Shown here: positions 43,301 through 51,179 of the stretch, in pieces | Layout of the letters: each line of letters starts with the position of its first letter | Numbering within the stretch: the stretch's first letter is position 1 | Source: Lewinellaceae bacterium | GTDB lineage: Bacteria; Bacteroidota; Bacteroidia; Chitinophagales; Saprospiraceae | Direction of reading: 5' to 3' | Assembly (NCBI GenBank): GCA_020636005.1 | Contig: JACJYR010000001.1 | Span: 1,126,001 to 1,190,000 of the forward strand | Length of the DNA stretch: 64,000 bases | Position numbers and translations under genes: made by a program | Notes under the pieces: model-generated | Told to the model about the DNA's origin: nothing | What the model saw: only the letters and a program-made list of their open reading frames with translations | Database searches by the model: none

Positions 43301-43703
43301 TGATGCTCGCCAGGATGAGGTCACGGCTTAGGGCGCTGTCTGCCTGGCTGCGCAATTGCAGGATATTCAGCAGTTTATCTTTCACATCGGTGAAATGGTT
43401 GCCGATGATGCTGGCCGCTTTTTCGTGGGAAATGATTTTGCCCAAATGGAAATAGTGCATCATGGGCAGCGCTACCCAAAAGAACAGGGACACTGCCGAC
43501 ACGCCGACAAAGGACCAGAACAGCATTTCCCGCACCCCCGGTTTGAAGTAAAAATGATACTCCAAAAAGTTGAGGCCAAGGAACAGCACCAGCATCAGCG
43601 CCAGGCTGAACAGGCTGCCCCGGATGAGCTGGTTCACGTAATACTTGCGGATAAACTGGTCGAGCTTTTCAATCAATAACTGGTAATTATCTTTCTGCGT
43701 CAT
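40323..43703 (-). CDS. DUF4175-like giant coiled-coil membrane protein
   Basis: An 1126-residue protein. Two membrane helices near the N-terminus (LFSLALMLVLFLGLNFL, MLFWSFVGVSAVSLFFWVAL) and a third near residue 170 (YVLPPLLLLIILLFAAPSL) anchor it. A beta-rich extracytoplasmic part (about 180-480) follows. From about 500 to 1100 there is an extremely Lys/Glu/Gln/Met-rich heptad region (KKLQDKVLQQKDMDWQTR, EEQEKLSEETEKAEEQK), a very long coiled coil. The overall pattern is that of DUF4175 proteins of Bacteroidota, whose function is not established. The length and single-gene arrangement suggest a structural or force-bearing envelope role, but that is speculation. Confidence 0.85.
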   Translation of the reverse strand: MTQKDNYQLLIEKLDQFIRKYYVNQLIRGSLFSLALMLVLFLGLNFLEYHFYFKPGVREMLFWSFVGVSAVSLFFWVALPMMHYFHLGKIISHEKAASIIGNHFTDVKDKLLNILQLRSQADSALSRDLILASINQKSEEIKPVPFKGAIDLSQNRRYMRYVLPPLLLLIILLFAAPSLITDSTARLIRYNKEFEKPAPFHFIIQENDLRVVQYGEFPLTVKVEGEVMPNEAFINIDNIQYRLTKVDNSTFSYRFSNVAKDTEFKFFSSGIESKDYTLEVLKKPNITGFDVKLDYPAYIGRKDEEMKSIGDLVVPIGTNIDWVFNAENTNNIAIRFANAGETTDAKRFSDELFTYKKRALKDETYRLYISNEALPNADSVTYSITVVPDLYPTIKAEKFQDSLNSKLIYFVGEAADDYGLLSLSFNYRIKQGGKEGELKTMKLQKPDGKAVQYNHIFDVAELALKPGDEVTYYFEVFDNDGVNGSKSARTNLMTYAMPTVEEFEKMEADNNKDIKDKLKKALDESKKVQEDMKKLQDKVLQQKDMDWQTRKELEKLLERQKELEKQIEEARKANEENRKNQEEFAKPDEEMKEKQDELDKKMEDLQSDEMKDLMKKIEELLQEMNKDKALEMMEEMQSNQEKKEKDLDRMLELFKQLEMEYEMQKTIDKLEKLAEEQEKLSEETEKAEEQKQDQSAEEQKEKQDELGEKQEDINKQFEDVEKKMEELKKKNEELQNKKDFDEQKEEREDIKEDLKDSKENLEKKDNKKASRKQKSAAGKMKEMAGKMAESMQQQEMEQLEMDLKALRQLLENIVTLSFEQEDVMNNFTPVEINTPRYIGLTQEQKKIQDDFKVVEDSLYALAKRVVQMESFITDKVADIKDNMRKGLDNLEERQKPQASEQQQRAMKNLNDLALMLSEVMQQMQMQMSSMMPGSQQCSNPGNNPNGKSGKEPGDKMSEGQKELNEGMKKMKEGMGKEGEGGNSPSSKEFAEMAARQAALRKALKEKQKKLQEQGQGSKELEEIMEQMNKIETELVNKRLTNEMLKRQQDILSRLLEHEKAERQREFDNKRKSESAAEKERKLPPSLEEYIKKREAEIELFKTVNPSLKPYYKNLVEEYYKSLKGVK

Positions 43704-44010
43704 GTGGACTTAATTTTTCTATTGGTAAAACCTTATTCCAAAATGGGGGATTGTGAGCAAATTCCTCTCCACACCCTATCTCAGTGTTTTAAAAAAAACG
43801 TCTTCAAAACTAAAGTAAAAAAAGCTTTTCTCAAACGCACGGAACGGGGGCTTAGTTGCGGAAAAGGAAAATTTGACCCTGGATGAACGGAAACCTCCCA
43901 ATGCACAAAGAGATTTTGGAAAACCGGGATTTATTTACGCCTGTCAAGCTTTTGGCTAAAGAGCAGTTTGCTAAGGATAGGTTGCAAAGCGTGACAAACA
44001 TGGCAGGATT
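43704..44010. other. Gene-free stretch after the DUF4175 start
   Basis: Short frames at 43704-43886 and 43883-44179 have no family features; the second runs into an inverted repeat. I see no clear promoter here. Confidence 0.4.
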
Positions 44011-44099
44011 GGAACACGGATCGGGCGGATCGGGCGGATTTTTACGGATTTTTAAAAGATCCGCCCCAATCAGCAGCATCCGCCAAATCCGTGTTTCCA
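44011..44099. repeat. Inverted repeat with ATCCGTGTT ends
   Basis: GGAACACGGAT and ATCCGTGTTTCC form the outer arms; inside, GGGCGGATCGGGCGGATTTT and AAAAGATCCGCCCC / GCATCCGCC form a second arm. It probably folds into one long hairpin in RNA, and is of the kind often found between genes in this phylum. Confidence 0.6.
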
Positions 44100-44139
44100 T
44101 CATGTCAAAAGTGCTATATTATCTTGGGCTGAAAAAAAA

Positions 44140-44147
44140 TAACTTTG
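44140..44147 (+). promoter_or_regulatory. Candidate -7 box before the PNP operon
   Basis: TAACTTTG fits TAnnTTTG. If used, the transcript would begin near 44154 and carry repeat copy E in its 5' leader. No good -33 box is seen. Confidence 0.3.
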
Positions 44148-44179
44148 CCCACCCTTTTCACTTTGTCCTTTTTCCTTAA

Positions 44180-44282
44180 GTTACGATGAAAAAATAACTT
44201 CGCTAATTTTGATTTTGAAACCCCAGTACTGGAAGGGTTTTTTAAAAATAAAATAGTCATTTTATTTTTCCTTCGATCCTAA
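44180..44282 (+). repeat. 113-bp repeat element, copy E (A/T-hairpin type)
   Basis: Full-length copy ending 5 bp before the PNP start codon. Its stem is AAATAAAAT / ATTTTATTT, as in copy C2. Confidence 0.75.
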
Positions 44283-44287
44283 GCACT

Positions 44288-45106
44288 ATGCTATTTGACC
44301 AAATCAGCGAAGCCGTCCAATTCATCCGCCAGCGCACGGATATGAACCCCACCTGGGGCATCGTGCTCGGCACTGGCCTGAACCAGTTGGCGGAGGCTAT
44401 CCAGGATGCCCAGGCCATTGATTATCAGGACATCCCACACTTCCCGGCTTCTACCGTGGAAGGACACCGTGGCCAGTTGATTTTTGGGCAATTGGCGGGG
44501 GTGCCGGTCGTGGCGATGGCGGGGCGGTTCCACTATTACGAGGGCTATTCCCTGCAACAGGTTACCTTTCCCATCCGGGTGATGAAAGCGTTGGGCGTGG
44601 GGAAAACCGTCATTTCCAATGCAGCGGGCAGTGTTAACCCCACCCACGAAATCGGCGACCTCGTTTTCATCAAAGACCACATCAACCTACTGCCGGACAA
44701 CCCCCTGCGGGGGCCAAACGACGAACGGCTCGGCCCCCGCTTCCCCGATATGCTGCACACTTACGATCGGGATTTGCTGGAAAAAGCGATGGCTACCGCC
44801 AAAGAACAGGGATACCGGGCGCACACGGGCGTGTTTGCCGTGCTGTCGGGGCCGAATCTGGAGACGCCTGCCGAATATACCTTCCTCCACCGCATCGGTG
44901 CCGACCTGGCGGGCATGTCCACCGTGCCGGAGGTGCTCGTCGCCAGGCATTCAGGCATGAAAATATTCGCCGTTTCCGTGGTGACGGACCTGGGCTACCC
45001 GCCAGAGGCAATACGGTTCACAACGCACGAGGATGTGTTGGCAGCGGCGAACAATGCAGCGCCCAAGCTTCAATTCATTGTCGAAAAACTGATTTCAACC
45101 GTATGA
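44288..45106 (+). CDS. Purine-nucleoside phosphorylase (inosine/guanosine type)
   Basis: A 272-residue trimeric-type PNP of nucleoside salvage, which splits inosine or guanosine with phosphate. Motifs: GIVLGTGLNQLA (phosphate loop), VEGHRGQLIFG, MAGRFHYYEGY, ISNAAGSVNP, DHINLLPDNPLRGPND, GVFAVLSGPNLETPAEY and VTDLGYPPEA. Length is as expected for the 270-residue class rather than the hexameric DeoD type. The next gene overlaps by 4 bp (ATGA), so the two are translated together. Repeat copy E occupies the leader. Confidence 0.95.
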   Translation: MLFDQISEAVQFIRQRTDMNPTWGIVLGTGLNQLAEAIQDAQAIDYQDIPHFPASTVEGHRGQLIFGQLAGVPVVAMAGRFHYYEGYSLQQVTFPIRVMKALGVGKTVISNAAGSVNPTHEIGDLVFIKDHINLLPDNPLRGPNDERLGPRFPDMLHTYDRDLLEKAMATAKEQGYRAHTGVFAVLSGPNLETPAEYTFLHRIGADLAGMSTVPEVLVARHSGMKIFAVSVVTDLGYPPEAIRFTTHEDVLAAANNAAPKLQFIVEKLISTV

Positions 45107-45891
45107 CATTTCAACCCAAACTCCCCTTCGAACTGGAGCTTTACCGTTCAAAACTGGAAGCCACCGCCCGGCCATTCATCAAAATCATTCCGACGGAAAC
45201 CGGCATTACCTCCGTTTTACAAAGCAAAACCGGCGGCACGCCCTTCCTGCCAAAATCAGCCAGGTACCCAATGAACAGCAAGGGCGAACCGCTGTTTTTC
45301 CTGGCCCAGTTGAATTTTGGTGAAATGCCCCGCCTGGAAAATTTTCCCGAAAAAGGCATCCTCCAGTTTTATATCAATAACGAAAGTGGATTGGGGATGG
45401 ACTATCAAGACCCTTTTAACCAGGCGGATTTCAGGGTGCTTTATTTTGAAAATACAGTGGAAGAAGATGCGGCATCCGGCGATGAATTGCCCATGCCGAC
45501 GCCTGTCGAAGAATTGCCCATTGCCGCTGGCCTTTCATATCCATTGGCGTTTGAACGGAAAGAGGAAATCGTCCCTTTGAGCGATTACCAGTTTGAAAAA
45601 TTATTGGGCGAAGATTTTTTTGAACCCTTCGGCGAGCGCCAATGGGACATCATGGACACCTATTCAAAATTGAACAATGCCGGCGGCCACAAACTTGGCG
45701 GCTATGCCTTTTTTACCCAACAAGACCCCCGCTACCGCATGGGCGGCCTGGAACTGCTCTTCCAACTGGACACCGACAAGGCCATCCACTGCATGTGGGG
45801 CGACATGGGCGTTGGGCATTTTTTCATCCAAAAAGAAGACCTGCTGAGCCTGGATTTCAGCAAAACCATGTTCCATTGGGACTGTTATTGA
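45103..45891 (+). CDS. YwqG-like (DUF1963) protein
   Basis: A 262-residue cytosolic protein of the YwqG/DUF1963 family: KTGGTPFLPKSARYP near residue 45, FLAQLNFGEMPRLENFPEKG near 75, the central GILQFYINNESG, and KLGGYAFFTQQDPR followed by LLFQLDTD near the end. The family has no established biochemical role. Its overlap with the PNP gene suggests shared expression but not necessarily a shared pathway. Confidence 0.88.
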   Translation: MTFQPKLPFELELYRSKLEATARPFIKIIPTETGITSVLQSKTGGTPFLPKSARYPMNSKGEPLFFLAQLNFGEMPRLENFPEKGILQFYINNESGLGMDYQDPFNQADFRVLYFENTVEEDAASGDELPMPTPVEELPIAAGLSYPLAFERKEEIVPLSDYQFEKLLGEDFFEPFGERQWDIMDTYSKLNNAGGHKLGGYAFFTQQDPRYRMGGLELLFQLDTDKAIHCMWGDMGVGHFFIQKEDLLSLDFSKTMFHWDCY

Positions 45892-45972
45892 GAAAAGGCC
45901 TGAGTTTCCCATTATCCTTGACAAATCTTAAATCTGAGATCATAAAACCTGGCATCGCAAATCAAAAAAATT

Positions 45973-46644
45973 ATGAAAATACAACCCTCCACCCTCCAGT
46001 TCCTGAAAGACCTGGCCAACAACAACGACCGGGACTGGTTTCAGGCCAACAAAGAACGCTACGAGGCGGCCTATGACAACATGAAGCAATTCGTGGCCGC
46101 CGTGGAAAAAGCGCTTGGCGAGACCGACCACCTGGAAGGCAGCAAGATGTTCCGGATCTACAAGGATGTCCGTTTTTCAAAAGACAAAACACCTTACAAG
46201 ACCTCCATCGGCACTGGCTTCACCCGTGCGACCAACCGCCTGCGGGGCGGCTACTACCTCCACATCGAGCCGGGCGCTTCGTTTGTGGGCGGCGGTTTTT
46301 GGCAGCCCGAAGCGGCCGATCTGAAGCGCATCCGGGAGGAATTTGCCCTGGACGACCAACCCATCCGCAACATCATGGCCGACCCTGTTTTCAAAAAATA
46401 TTTCGGCACCTTGCAGGGCGACGAGGTAAAGACCGCCCCGAAAGGCTTCGACAAAGACCACCCGGCCATTGATCTCATACGCAAAAAGAGCTTTACCGTC
46501 CACCGCAATTTCACCGACAAGGAGGTGACGGGCGAAGGTTTTTTGCAGGAGGTAAAACAGACTTTCGAAGCGATGCGCCCCTACTTCGACTACATGAGCG
46601 TTGTGCTGACGACAGACCTGAACGGGGTATCGCTGCTGGATTAA
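45973..46644 (+). CDS. DUF2461 family protein
   Basis: A 223-residue protein of the DUF2461/TIGR02453 family: STLQFLKDLANNNDRDWF near the start, MFRIYKDVRFSKDKTPYKTS near residue 60, GGYYLHIEPG, and GFWQPEAADLKRIRE. The family is widespread and of unknown function; the conserved Arg/Lys cluster suggests an anionic ligand. It is 81 bp after the YwqG-like gene on the same strand. Confidence 0.92.
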   Translation: MKIQPSTLQFLKDLANNNDRDWFQANKERYEAAYDNMKQFVAAVEKALGETDHLEGSKMFRIYKDVRFSKDKTPYKTSIGTGFTRATNRLRGGYYLHIEPGASFVGGGFWQPEAADLKRIREEFALDDQPIRNIMADPVFKKYFGTLQGDEVKTAPKGFDKDHPAIDLIRKKSFTVHRNFTDKEVTGEGFLQEVKQTFEAMRPYFDYMSVVLTTDLNGVSLLD

Positions 46645-46675
46645 CCATTCATCATCCACCATTTACCATTTTTAT

Positions 46676-47302
46676 ATGGAATTCTTCCTCGCCACTTTGT
46701 TCAGCCTGTTCTCCATCGTTGACCCACCGGGTGCCGTGCCGGTTTACATTTCCCTGACCGATGGGATGCAGGCGAAGCAGCGCAACCGCCTGGCCTTGCA
46801 CACGAGTTTTTATTTCCTGCTGATATTGGTCGGCTTTTTCCTGGCGGGCACCTACATCCTCAGCTTTTTTGGGCTGTCGGTCCATTCCATGCGGATAGCG
46901 GGCGGGATGGTGCTGCTCAGTACCGGGTTCAGCCTGATGGGCGGCAATTTTGCCAAAAAGCGGGGCTACAACGACCAGGTGGCCTCGGATTCGGAGAGCC
47001 GGAAGGAAATCGCCTTCACACCCATGGCCATGCCCCTGCTGTCCGGGCCTGGTTCTATTTCCTACTTGATTACGCAGTTCAAACAGCACCCCGACTGGAG
47101 CGAAAGGGTTTGGATACTGGCGGCCATCCTGGCGATGGGCGTACTGGTCTATCTGACGCTCCGGGCGGCGCCTTTCTTGTTTAAACTATTTGGCGAGGGT
47201 GGCTTGAGCGCCATTGCCCGTATCATGGGCTTTCTCGTCGTTGCGGTCGGCGTACAGTTTATCGTGGATGGGCTGGTGCATCTGGTGGGGACCATTGAAT
47301 AA
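46676..47302 (+). CDS. MarC family membrane protein
   Basis: A 208-residue inner-membrane protein with six helices. The family signature SIVDPPGAVPVYISLT lies in helix 1, AGGMVLLSTGFSLM in helix 3 and FTPMAMPLLSGPGSIS in helix 4; the last helix (GFLVVAVGVQFIVDGL) is standard. MarC proteins were once linked to multiple-antibiotic resistance, but the transported substrate is not established. The stop codon TAA is the start of a perfect 30-bp inverted repeat. Confidence 0.95.
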   Translation: MEFFLATLFSLFSIVDPPGAVPVYISLTDGMQAKQRNRLALHTSFYFLLILVGFFLAGTYILSFFGLSVHSMRIAGGMVLLSTGFSLMGGNFAKKRGYNDQVASDSESRKEIAFTPMAMPLLSGPGSISYLITQFKQHPDWSERVWILAAILAMGVLVYLTLRAAPFLFKLFGEGGLSAIARIMGFLVVAVGVQFIVDGLVHLVGTIE

Positions 47303-47372
47303 TTTACGATTTAGCGAATGACGATTTACGAGTGGACAGCATTCGTAAATCGTCATTCGCTAAATCGTAAAT
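47302..47372. terminator. Perfect 30-bp hairpin between convergent genes
   Basis: Arms at 47302-47331 and 47343-47372 are exact complements (ATTTACGATTTAGCG... in the left arm) with an 11-nt loop. The arm itself contains the repeated word CGATTTA. It lies between the convergent MarC and LVIVD genes and probably ends both transcripts. Confidence 0.65.
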
Positions 47373-47376
47373 CCAC

Positions 47377-48681
47377 TTATTTCTCCACCGGGATCAAGCT
47401 CAAAAACTGCATATCCGAAGGGTTGTCAAAACTGTATTGGTAGAAACCACCTTCGCCAATGACCATTGCCACGTTGGCACTGCCGGGCAGGGAGATCACG
47501 TCGATCGCCTGCACATTTTTTACCTGGTCCAACAGGTGGTCGCCCACCGTGACCGGGTCGGTATTGTCAAAGGATTTAAGGCCGTAATCGCCCTCGCAAA
47601 GCAGCAGCGTATTGCCTTTTACCGAGAGACCATGCGGATTTTGCATGGAAAAGGATTTTTTCAACACAGGGTTGGTCAGGTTGCTAATGTCGATCACATC
47701 GAGTTGGTTGGGCCCGCCGCCGCAGGTGCTGCCGTCCCACAACGTGACGTAGGCGTAGTTGCCGTAAACAAAAACTGGATCACAGCCACGGGCATGTTCG
47801 AACAGGCTGAGTTGAGTGGGGTTGAGCGGGTCTGAATTGTCATAGATATACATCCCGGTATTGGAACCAATGAACAGCTTGTCACCATAGGGGAACAGCG
47901 TTTCCAGGTGGACGCCGACTTCCACGGTTTTTGCATGAACGGGTGAAGCGGGCTGTGTCAGGTCGTAGATTTCCAAAAAATAACCATCGTGCTGGATGGT
48001 GTAGAGATAATCGCCGATAATGGAAAAGTGGGCCAGTGAGCCAGCAATTCCCACGCCCGGAGCGGCACCGGAACTTGCATCGAAGGAGTTTTCGGCCACT
48101 GCAAGGACATCCCCTTCAAAATCGGCCCCACCCCTAAAAAGGCCTCCGTTCCATTCGTACAAATATTGCTGCTCATCGCAGCTCAGGGTTTCAGTCACCT
48201 GTGTCTCCACATATTCCACGATGATCTGCCCGCCCGTCAAGTCCTGATAGTAAGGGTTGAACACATTTTCTGCCCTGCCCACAACGGGGAACTGATCGCC
48301 CGTCAGGTCAATGACCAGCAGGTCAATGTAGGTGTTGGCATACAACAGGCCGTCTTTGATGGCGATATCCTGGTTGCCGGGGATTTTGATGAAAGCCGTG
48401 TTCTGCGGGTTCGACGGGTCGCTGTTGTCAATAACGTGGATGCCCTCGTGCTTTTCCACCACGAACATGTGGTTGTTGTAGTAATAAATCTGGCCGGGGG
48501 CTTTCAACGGGCGGGGGGCTTCCTTCACGGCAGTGCCGGTATGTACTTCTTCCAGAGTTTTATAGACGGGGTCGAAACGGGTGTAGGTCACCTCCCGCTC
48601 ACACTTGTCTTTTAGGCAACTGGTGAGGGAAAAGGTGGCCAACAGGATGGCAAAGGCGGAATAAAACGGAAATGCTTTCAT
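47377..48681 (-). CDS. LVIVD-repeat lipoprotein (beta-propeller)
   Basis: A 434-residue lipoprotein (signal ending LTSC, Cys22). The body is a series of LVIVD-type blades: HEGIHVIDNSDPSNPQ, YIDLLVIDLTGDQFPVVG, GYFLEIYDLTQPASPVH, TGMYIYDNSDPLNPTQ and LDVIDISNLTNPVLKK, each in a strand-turn-strand unit, adding up to a seven-bladed propeller. Such proteins are found on the outer membrane of Bacteroidota and serve as scaffolds or binders; a specific role is not known. An unpaired Cys-rich turn (TETLSCDEQ) interrupts the middle. It is monocistronic. Confidence 0.85.
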   Translation of the reverse strand: MKAFPFYSAFAILLATFSLTSCLKDKCEREVTYTRFDPVYKTLEEVHTGTAVKEAPRPLKAPGQIYYYNNHMFVVEKHEGIHVIDNSDPSNPQNTAFIKIPGNQDIAIKDGLLYANTYIDLLVIDLTGDQFPVVGRAENVFNPYYQDLTGGQIIVEYVETQVTETLSCDEQQYLYEWNGGLFRGGADFEGDVLAVAENSFDASSGAAPGVGIAGSLAHFSIIGDYLYTIQHDGYFLEIYDLTQPASPVHAKTVEVGVHLETLFPYGDKLFIGSNTGMYIYDNSDPLNPTQLSLFEHARGCDPVFVYGNYAYVTLWDGSTCGGGPNQLDVIDISNLTNPVLKKSFSMQNPHGLSVKGNTLLLCEGDYGLKSFDNTDPVTVGDHLLDQVKNVQAIDVISLPGSANVAMVIGEGGFYQYSFDNPSDMQFLSLIPVEK

Positions 48682-48978
48682 GCGTCGGATTTTTTATGAA
48701 ACTTTATCAGGGTTGGAATGGACAATCACCGGTCAAACTGCCAGCTAAATTATCACTGTAATTCCCCGCTTCCAACCAGGTATGGACGACTGTTTTTGTT
48801 CGCTTTGGAACTTCGACAGGCAAGACAGGGGGCTGGCAGGAAATGGTTGGTGAAAGGTAGCAGAAGTCGTCTTGACCGGGCTTTCCGTATCAGGAGTGAT
48901 TGGTTTTAAAAAAAAACAAGGCTGCACCTTTTTTTTACCTCGAAAGCTCCATACATGGTCTATTTCATAAAAACTGTT

Positions 48979-49137
48979 CGCTCTTCCCCTCTTTGATGTG
49001 AAATACAGACTTTTAGATGGAGAGGCCGGGTTATCATACCCGGCGGGTCCGGCGCCAAACTGCCGGGTATGATAACCCGGCCTCTCAAAACTAAAACGGT
49101 GCTGAAATCCCACTCCTCCTTAAAGAGGGGATAAGCG
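48979..49137 (-). repeat. Palindromic element (type K), copy 2
   Basis: Inverted relative to the copy at 40067. It has a single GGCCGGGTTATCATACCCGG core matched by CCGGGTATGATAACCCGGCC, and the outer arms CGCTCTTCCCCTC / GAGGGGATAAGCG. Confidence 0.7.
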
Positions 49138-49260
49138 AAACTGTTTTACGAAGATCGGCACAGCCATTCGGGTGAATTTTGCCTACTTTGCTGCGAGAAA
49201 GGACCTGTGGAACGCATGGGTGCTTTCCCATTTGAGTCATTCACTAAAAACCAACAGCAC

Positions 49261-49506
49261 ATGGAATTTTACCAAACCAAAATCCGCCCCTGGATAGGCG
49301 TGGCGGCGCTTGTCTTTTTGGGCATCATGATGATCGCTGACCCCGATGCGATGACCGATGCAGAAGGCACGGGCCGGCGGGCATTGTACCGGGTTGTCTT
49401 CAAGGCTGTCTGGGGCGTGCCGGCGGGAGTGGCATGCCTGCTGGCGGCAAGCGCTTTGGGTTATTTTCAGTTGAGGAAAAACCCGGGGGAAGAAGAGGAA
49501 GATTAA
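49261..49506 (+). CDS. Small two-helix membrane protein
   Basis: An 81-residue protein with two hydrophobic segments (WIGVAALVFLGIMMIADP and AVWGVPAGVACLLAASALGYF) and an acidic tail (GEEEED). The ATG at 49261 is preferred; the GTG at 49207 would add 18 residues with no features. TACTTTG near 49180 resembles a -7 box. I do not recognise the family. Two short helices joined by an acidic loop make it a plausible accessory subunit of some membrane complex, but there is no partner gene next to it. Confidence 0.55.
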   Translation: MEFYQTKIRPWIGVAALVFLGIMMIADPDAMTDAEGTGRRALYRVVFKAVWGVPAGVACLLAASALGYFQLRKNPGEEEED

Positions 49507-49605
49507 AGTGCTCTTGAGTACGGCTGATGGAGCATATATGGCCTGAGAGGCAACTGATGAAGTGCCTGAGCTTAACAGCAAAGTATGCTGGCAAGCCTCA
49601 CGTTT

Positions 49606-49636
49606 CAAATCAATCAAATCAAATCAAATCAAATCA
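49606..49636 (+). repeat. Pentanucleotide repeat before a start codon
   Basis: About six AATCA units (AATCAATCAAATCAAATC...) run directly into the ATG of the VOC gene. A change in copy number would alter the spacing of any ribosome contact region. Confidence 0.6.
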
Positions 49637-50002
49637 ATGCAACACAAAGCCAAATCCATCCGCCCCTTTATCGGTGCCAAGAACTTTGAAGTATCCCGGA
49701 ATTTCTACCAGAGCTTAGGGTTTGAGGAAGAAGTATTGTTCCACAATATGTCCCTTTTCAAGACCGGTGCATTCGGGTTTTACCTACAGGATGCCTATGT
49801 CAAGGATTGGGTGGACAATACTATGGTTTTTATGGAGGTAGATGATATAGGCCGATTTTGGAAGGAGTTGGTGGAGCTAGACCTGCCTGCCAAATTTGAA
49901 GGTGTGAGGCTCACCCCCATCCGGGACTACGACTGGGGCAAGGAATGTTTTCTGCACGATCCTTCCGGGATTCTCTGGCACTTTGGGGAGTTTGCTAAAT
50001 AA
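49637..50002 (+). CDS. VOC (glyoxalase/bleomycin resistance-like) protein
   Basis: A 121-residue single-domain VOC protein: SIRPFIGAKNFEVSRNFYQSLGFEEE at the N-terminus is the classic first beta-alpha-beta unit, and ECFLHDPSGILWHFGEF is the C-terminal metal-site region with candidate His/Glu ligands. The ATG at 49637 matches the domain start; the reading frame is open further up but only over AATCA repeats. Members are dioxygenases, isomerases, glyoxalases or drug-binding proteins; the reaction cannot be told. Confidence 0.88.
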   Translation: MQHKAKSIRPFIGAKNFEVSRNFYQSLGFEEEVLFHNMSLFKTGAFGFYLQDAYVKDWVDNTMVFMEVDDIGRFWKELVELDLPAKFEGVRLTPIRDYDWGKECFLHDPSGILWHFGEFAK

Positions 50003-50214
50003 GCGCCTTTGCGGGGGGGGGGTAGCCCACGTTTGTACTTTACGCAATAGGTTTTCCCGAAAATCGGGATATGTCGTGCGTTTGTAAAACTGCCATTGGC
50101 TTTTGGTCGTTAGCTGTTGGCAAACAGCCAATATCATTTGCACAACCTGTCCCGAAATTCAGGAAAATTTAATGGCGCCAAGTATAACTGCCTATAATTT
50201 GCTAAATCTTGCTT

Positions 50215-50329
50215 TAGTAAGGATGAAAAAATAACTTCACCATTTTGATTTTGAAAACCCCAGCAATGGAGGGGTTTTTTAAAAATAATCCCGATGTGAA
50301 ATCGGGATTATTTTTCCTTCGATCCTTAG
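50215..50329 (+). repeat. 113-bp repeat element, copy F
   Basis: Full-length copy with hairpin ATAATCCCGAT / ATCGGGATTAT and both conserved ends. It lies in the gap upstream of the lipoprotein gene. Confidence 0.75.
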
Positions 50330-50365
50330 CATAAAGTCTATTTTATCCTGCTGAAACCACATCGA

Positions 50366-50417
50366 GGAAAGGTTTTATTAAATTTTAATAGTCCCTTTAT
50401 TTTCCTTCGATGCTTAG
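50366..50417 (+). repeat. Degenerate half copy F2 of the 113-bp repeat
   Basis: GAGGAAAGGTTTTATTAAATTTT followed by CCTTCGATGCTTAG keeps the right-hand end of the repeat with a worn stem. Confidence 0.4.
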
Positions 50418-50523
50418 AGCCATTGTGCAACGAATATAAACTAAAGGGATATTGCGATATTTACGCTTTCCATATTGCCAAATAATGAAGAAAACAAACT
50501 CATTTTTCAAAAATCTTCTGCTT

Positions 50524-51102
50524 ATGAACATCTACAAGTTCCTTTTACTGCTGCCCCTGTTTTTGCTGGCAGCCTGTGGCGACGACAACAACGACACCTG
50601 CAAAGTGCCCGCCGCCGACAACCTCCTCCACTACGACTGCCCCAACAACTCCGGGCCGTTGCTCGAAGCTGGTGTACACGAACTGGCCATCCGTTTCCCG
50701 GCCAGCCAACTCGCCGACTATGCAGGGAAAAACCTGACCCAGGTGGAAGTATTTTTCGGGATCAAACCAGCCGCTGCCTCCATTAAAATCTACGACGGCC
50801 TCGCCTCTGCCACCCCGCAACCAGGAGCCATGCTCTCCAATGAAATCAATGTCACCAATGCCATCAAAGTGCAGGAATGGAATACCTACACGGTATCGCC
50901 GCCCGTACCGATTGGCAATACAGATATTTGGATTAGCGTAAAGGTGAACCATGCAACTACCCAACAATCAGTTGGCTGCGACGCCGGCCCCCGCCGGGAA
51001 GGCGGCGACTGGCTCTTCAGTGAGTCCGACCAGGAATGGAAAACCTACCTGGCCCGCACGGGCGAAGGGGTAAACTGGAATATCCGGGGCGTGGTAGAGT
51101 AA
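50524..51102 (+). CDS. Lipoprotein with beta-sandwich, unknown function
   Basis: A 192-residue lipoprotein. The ATG at 50524 begins a good signal (MNIYKFLLLLPLFLLAAC, Cys18); the longer frame would bury it. The mature part is predicted all-beta, with a segment (LTQVEVFFGIKPAAASIKIYDG ... WNTYTVSPPVPIGNTDIWISVKVNH) resembling the carbohydrate- or protein-binding modules often found at the end of secreted Bacteroidota enzymes. It ends in GVNWNIRGVVE. No enzymatic domain is present, so it is probably a surface binding or structural protein. Two repeat copies lie upstream of it. Confidence 0.7.
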   Translation: MNIYKFLLLLPLFLLAACGDDNNDTCKVPAADNLLHYDCPNNSGPLLEAGVHELAIRFPASQLADYAGKNLTQVEVFFGIKPAAASIKIYDGLASATPQPGAMLSNEINVTNAIKVQEWNTYTVSPPVPIGNTDIWISVKVNHATTQQSVGCDAGPRREGGDWLFSESDQEWKTYLARTGEGVNWNIRGVVE

Positions 51103-51179
51103 GGGGTTAGTAAATTGGTGGATTGATAAATTGGTTGGGACAGGGATACCCGTGCAAACCAATTTATTTTTGCAGACCC

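Noticed and set aside
43883..44179. 98-codon frame before the PNP gene
   Set aside because: Its second half is encoded by an inverted repeat; no family features or codon bias.
50013..50022. Run of ten G after the VOC gene considered as a phase-variation switch
   Set aside because: It lies outside any coding frame, after the stop codon, so slippage would not change a protein.
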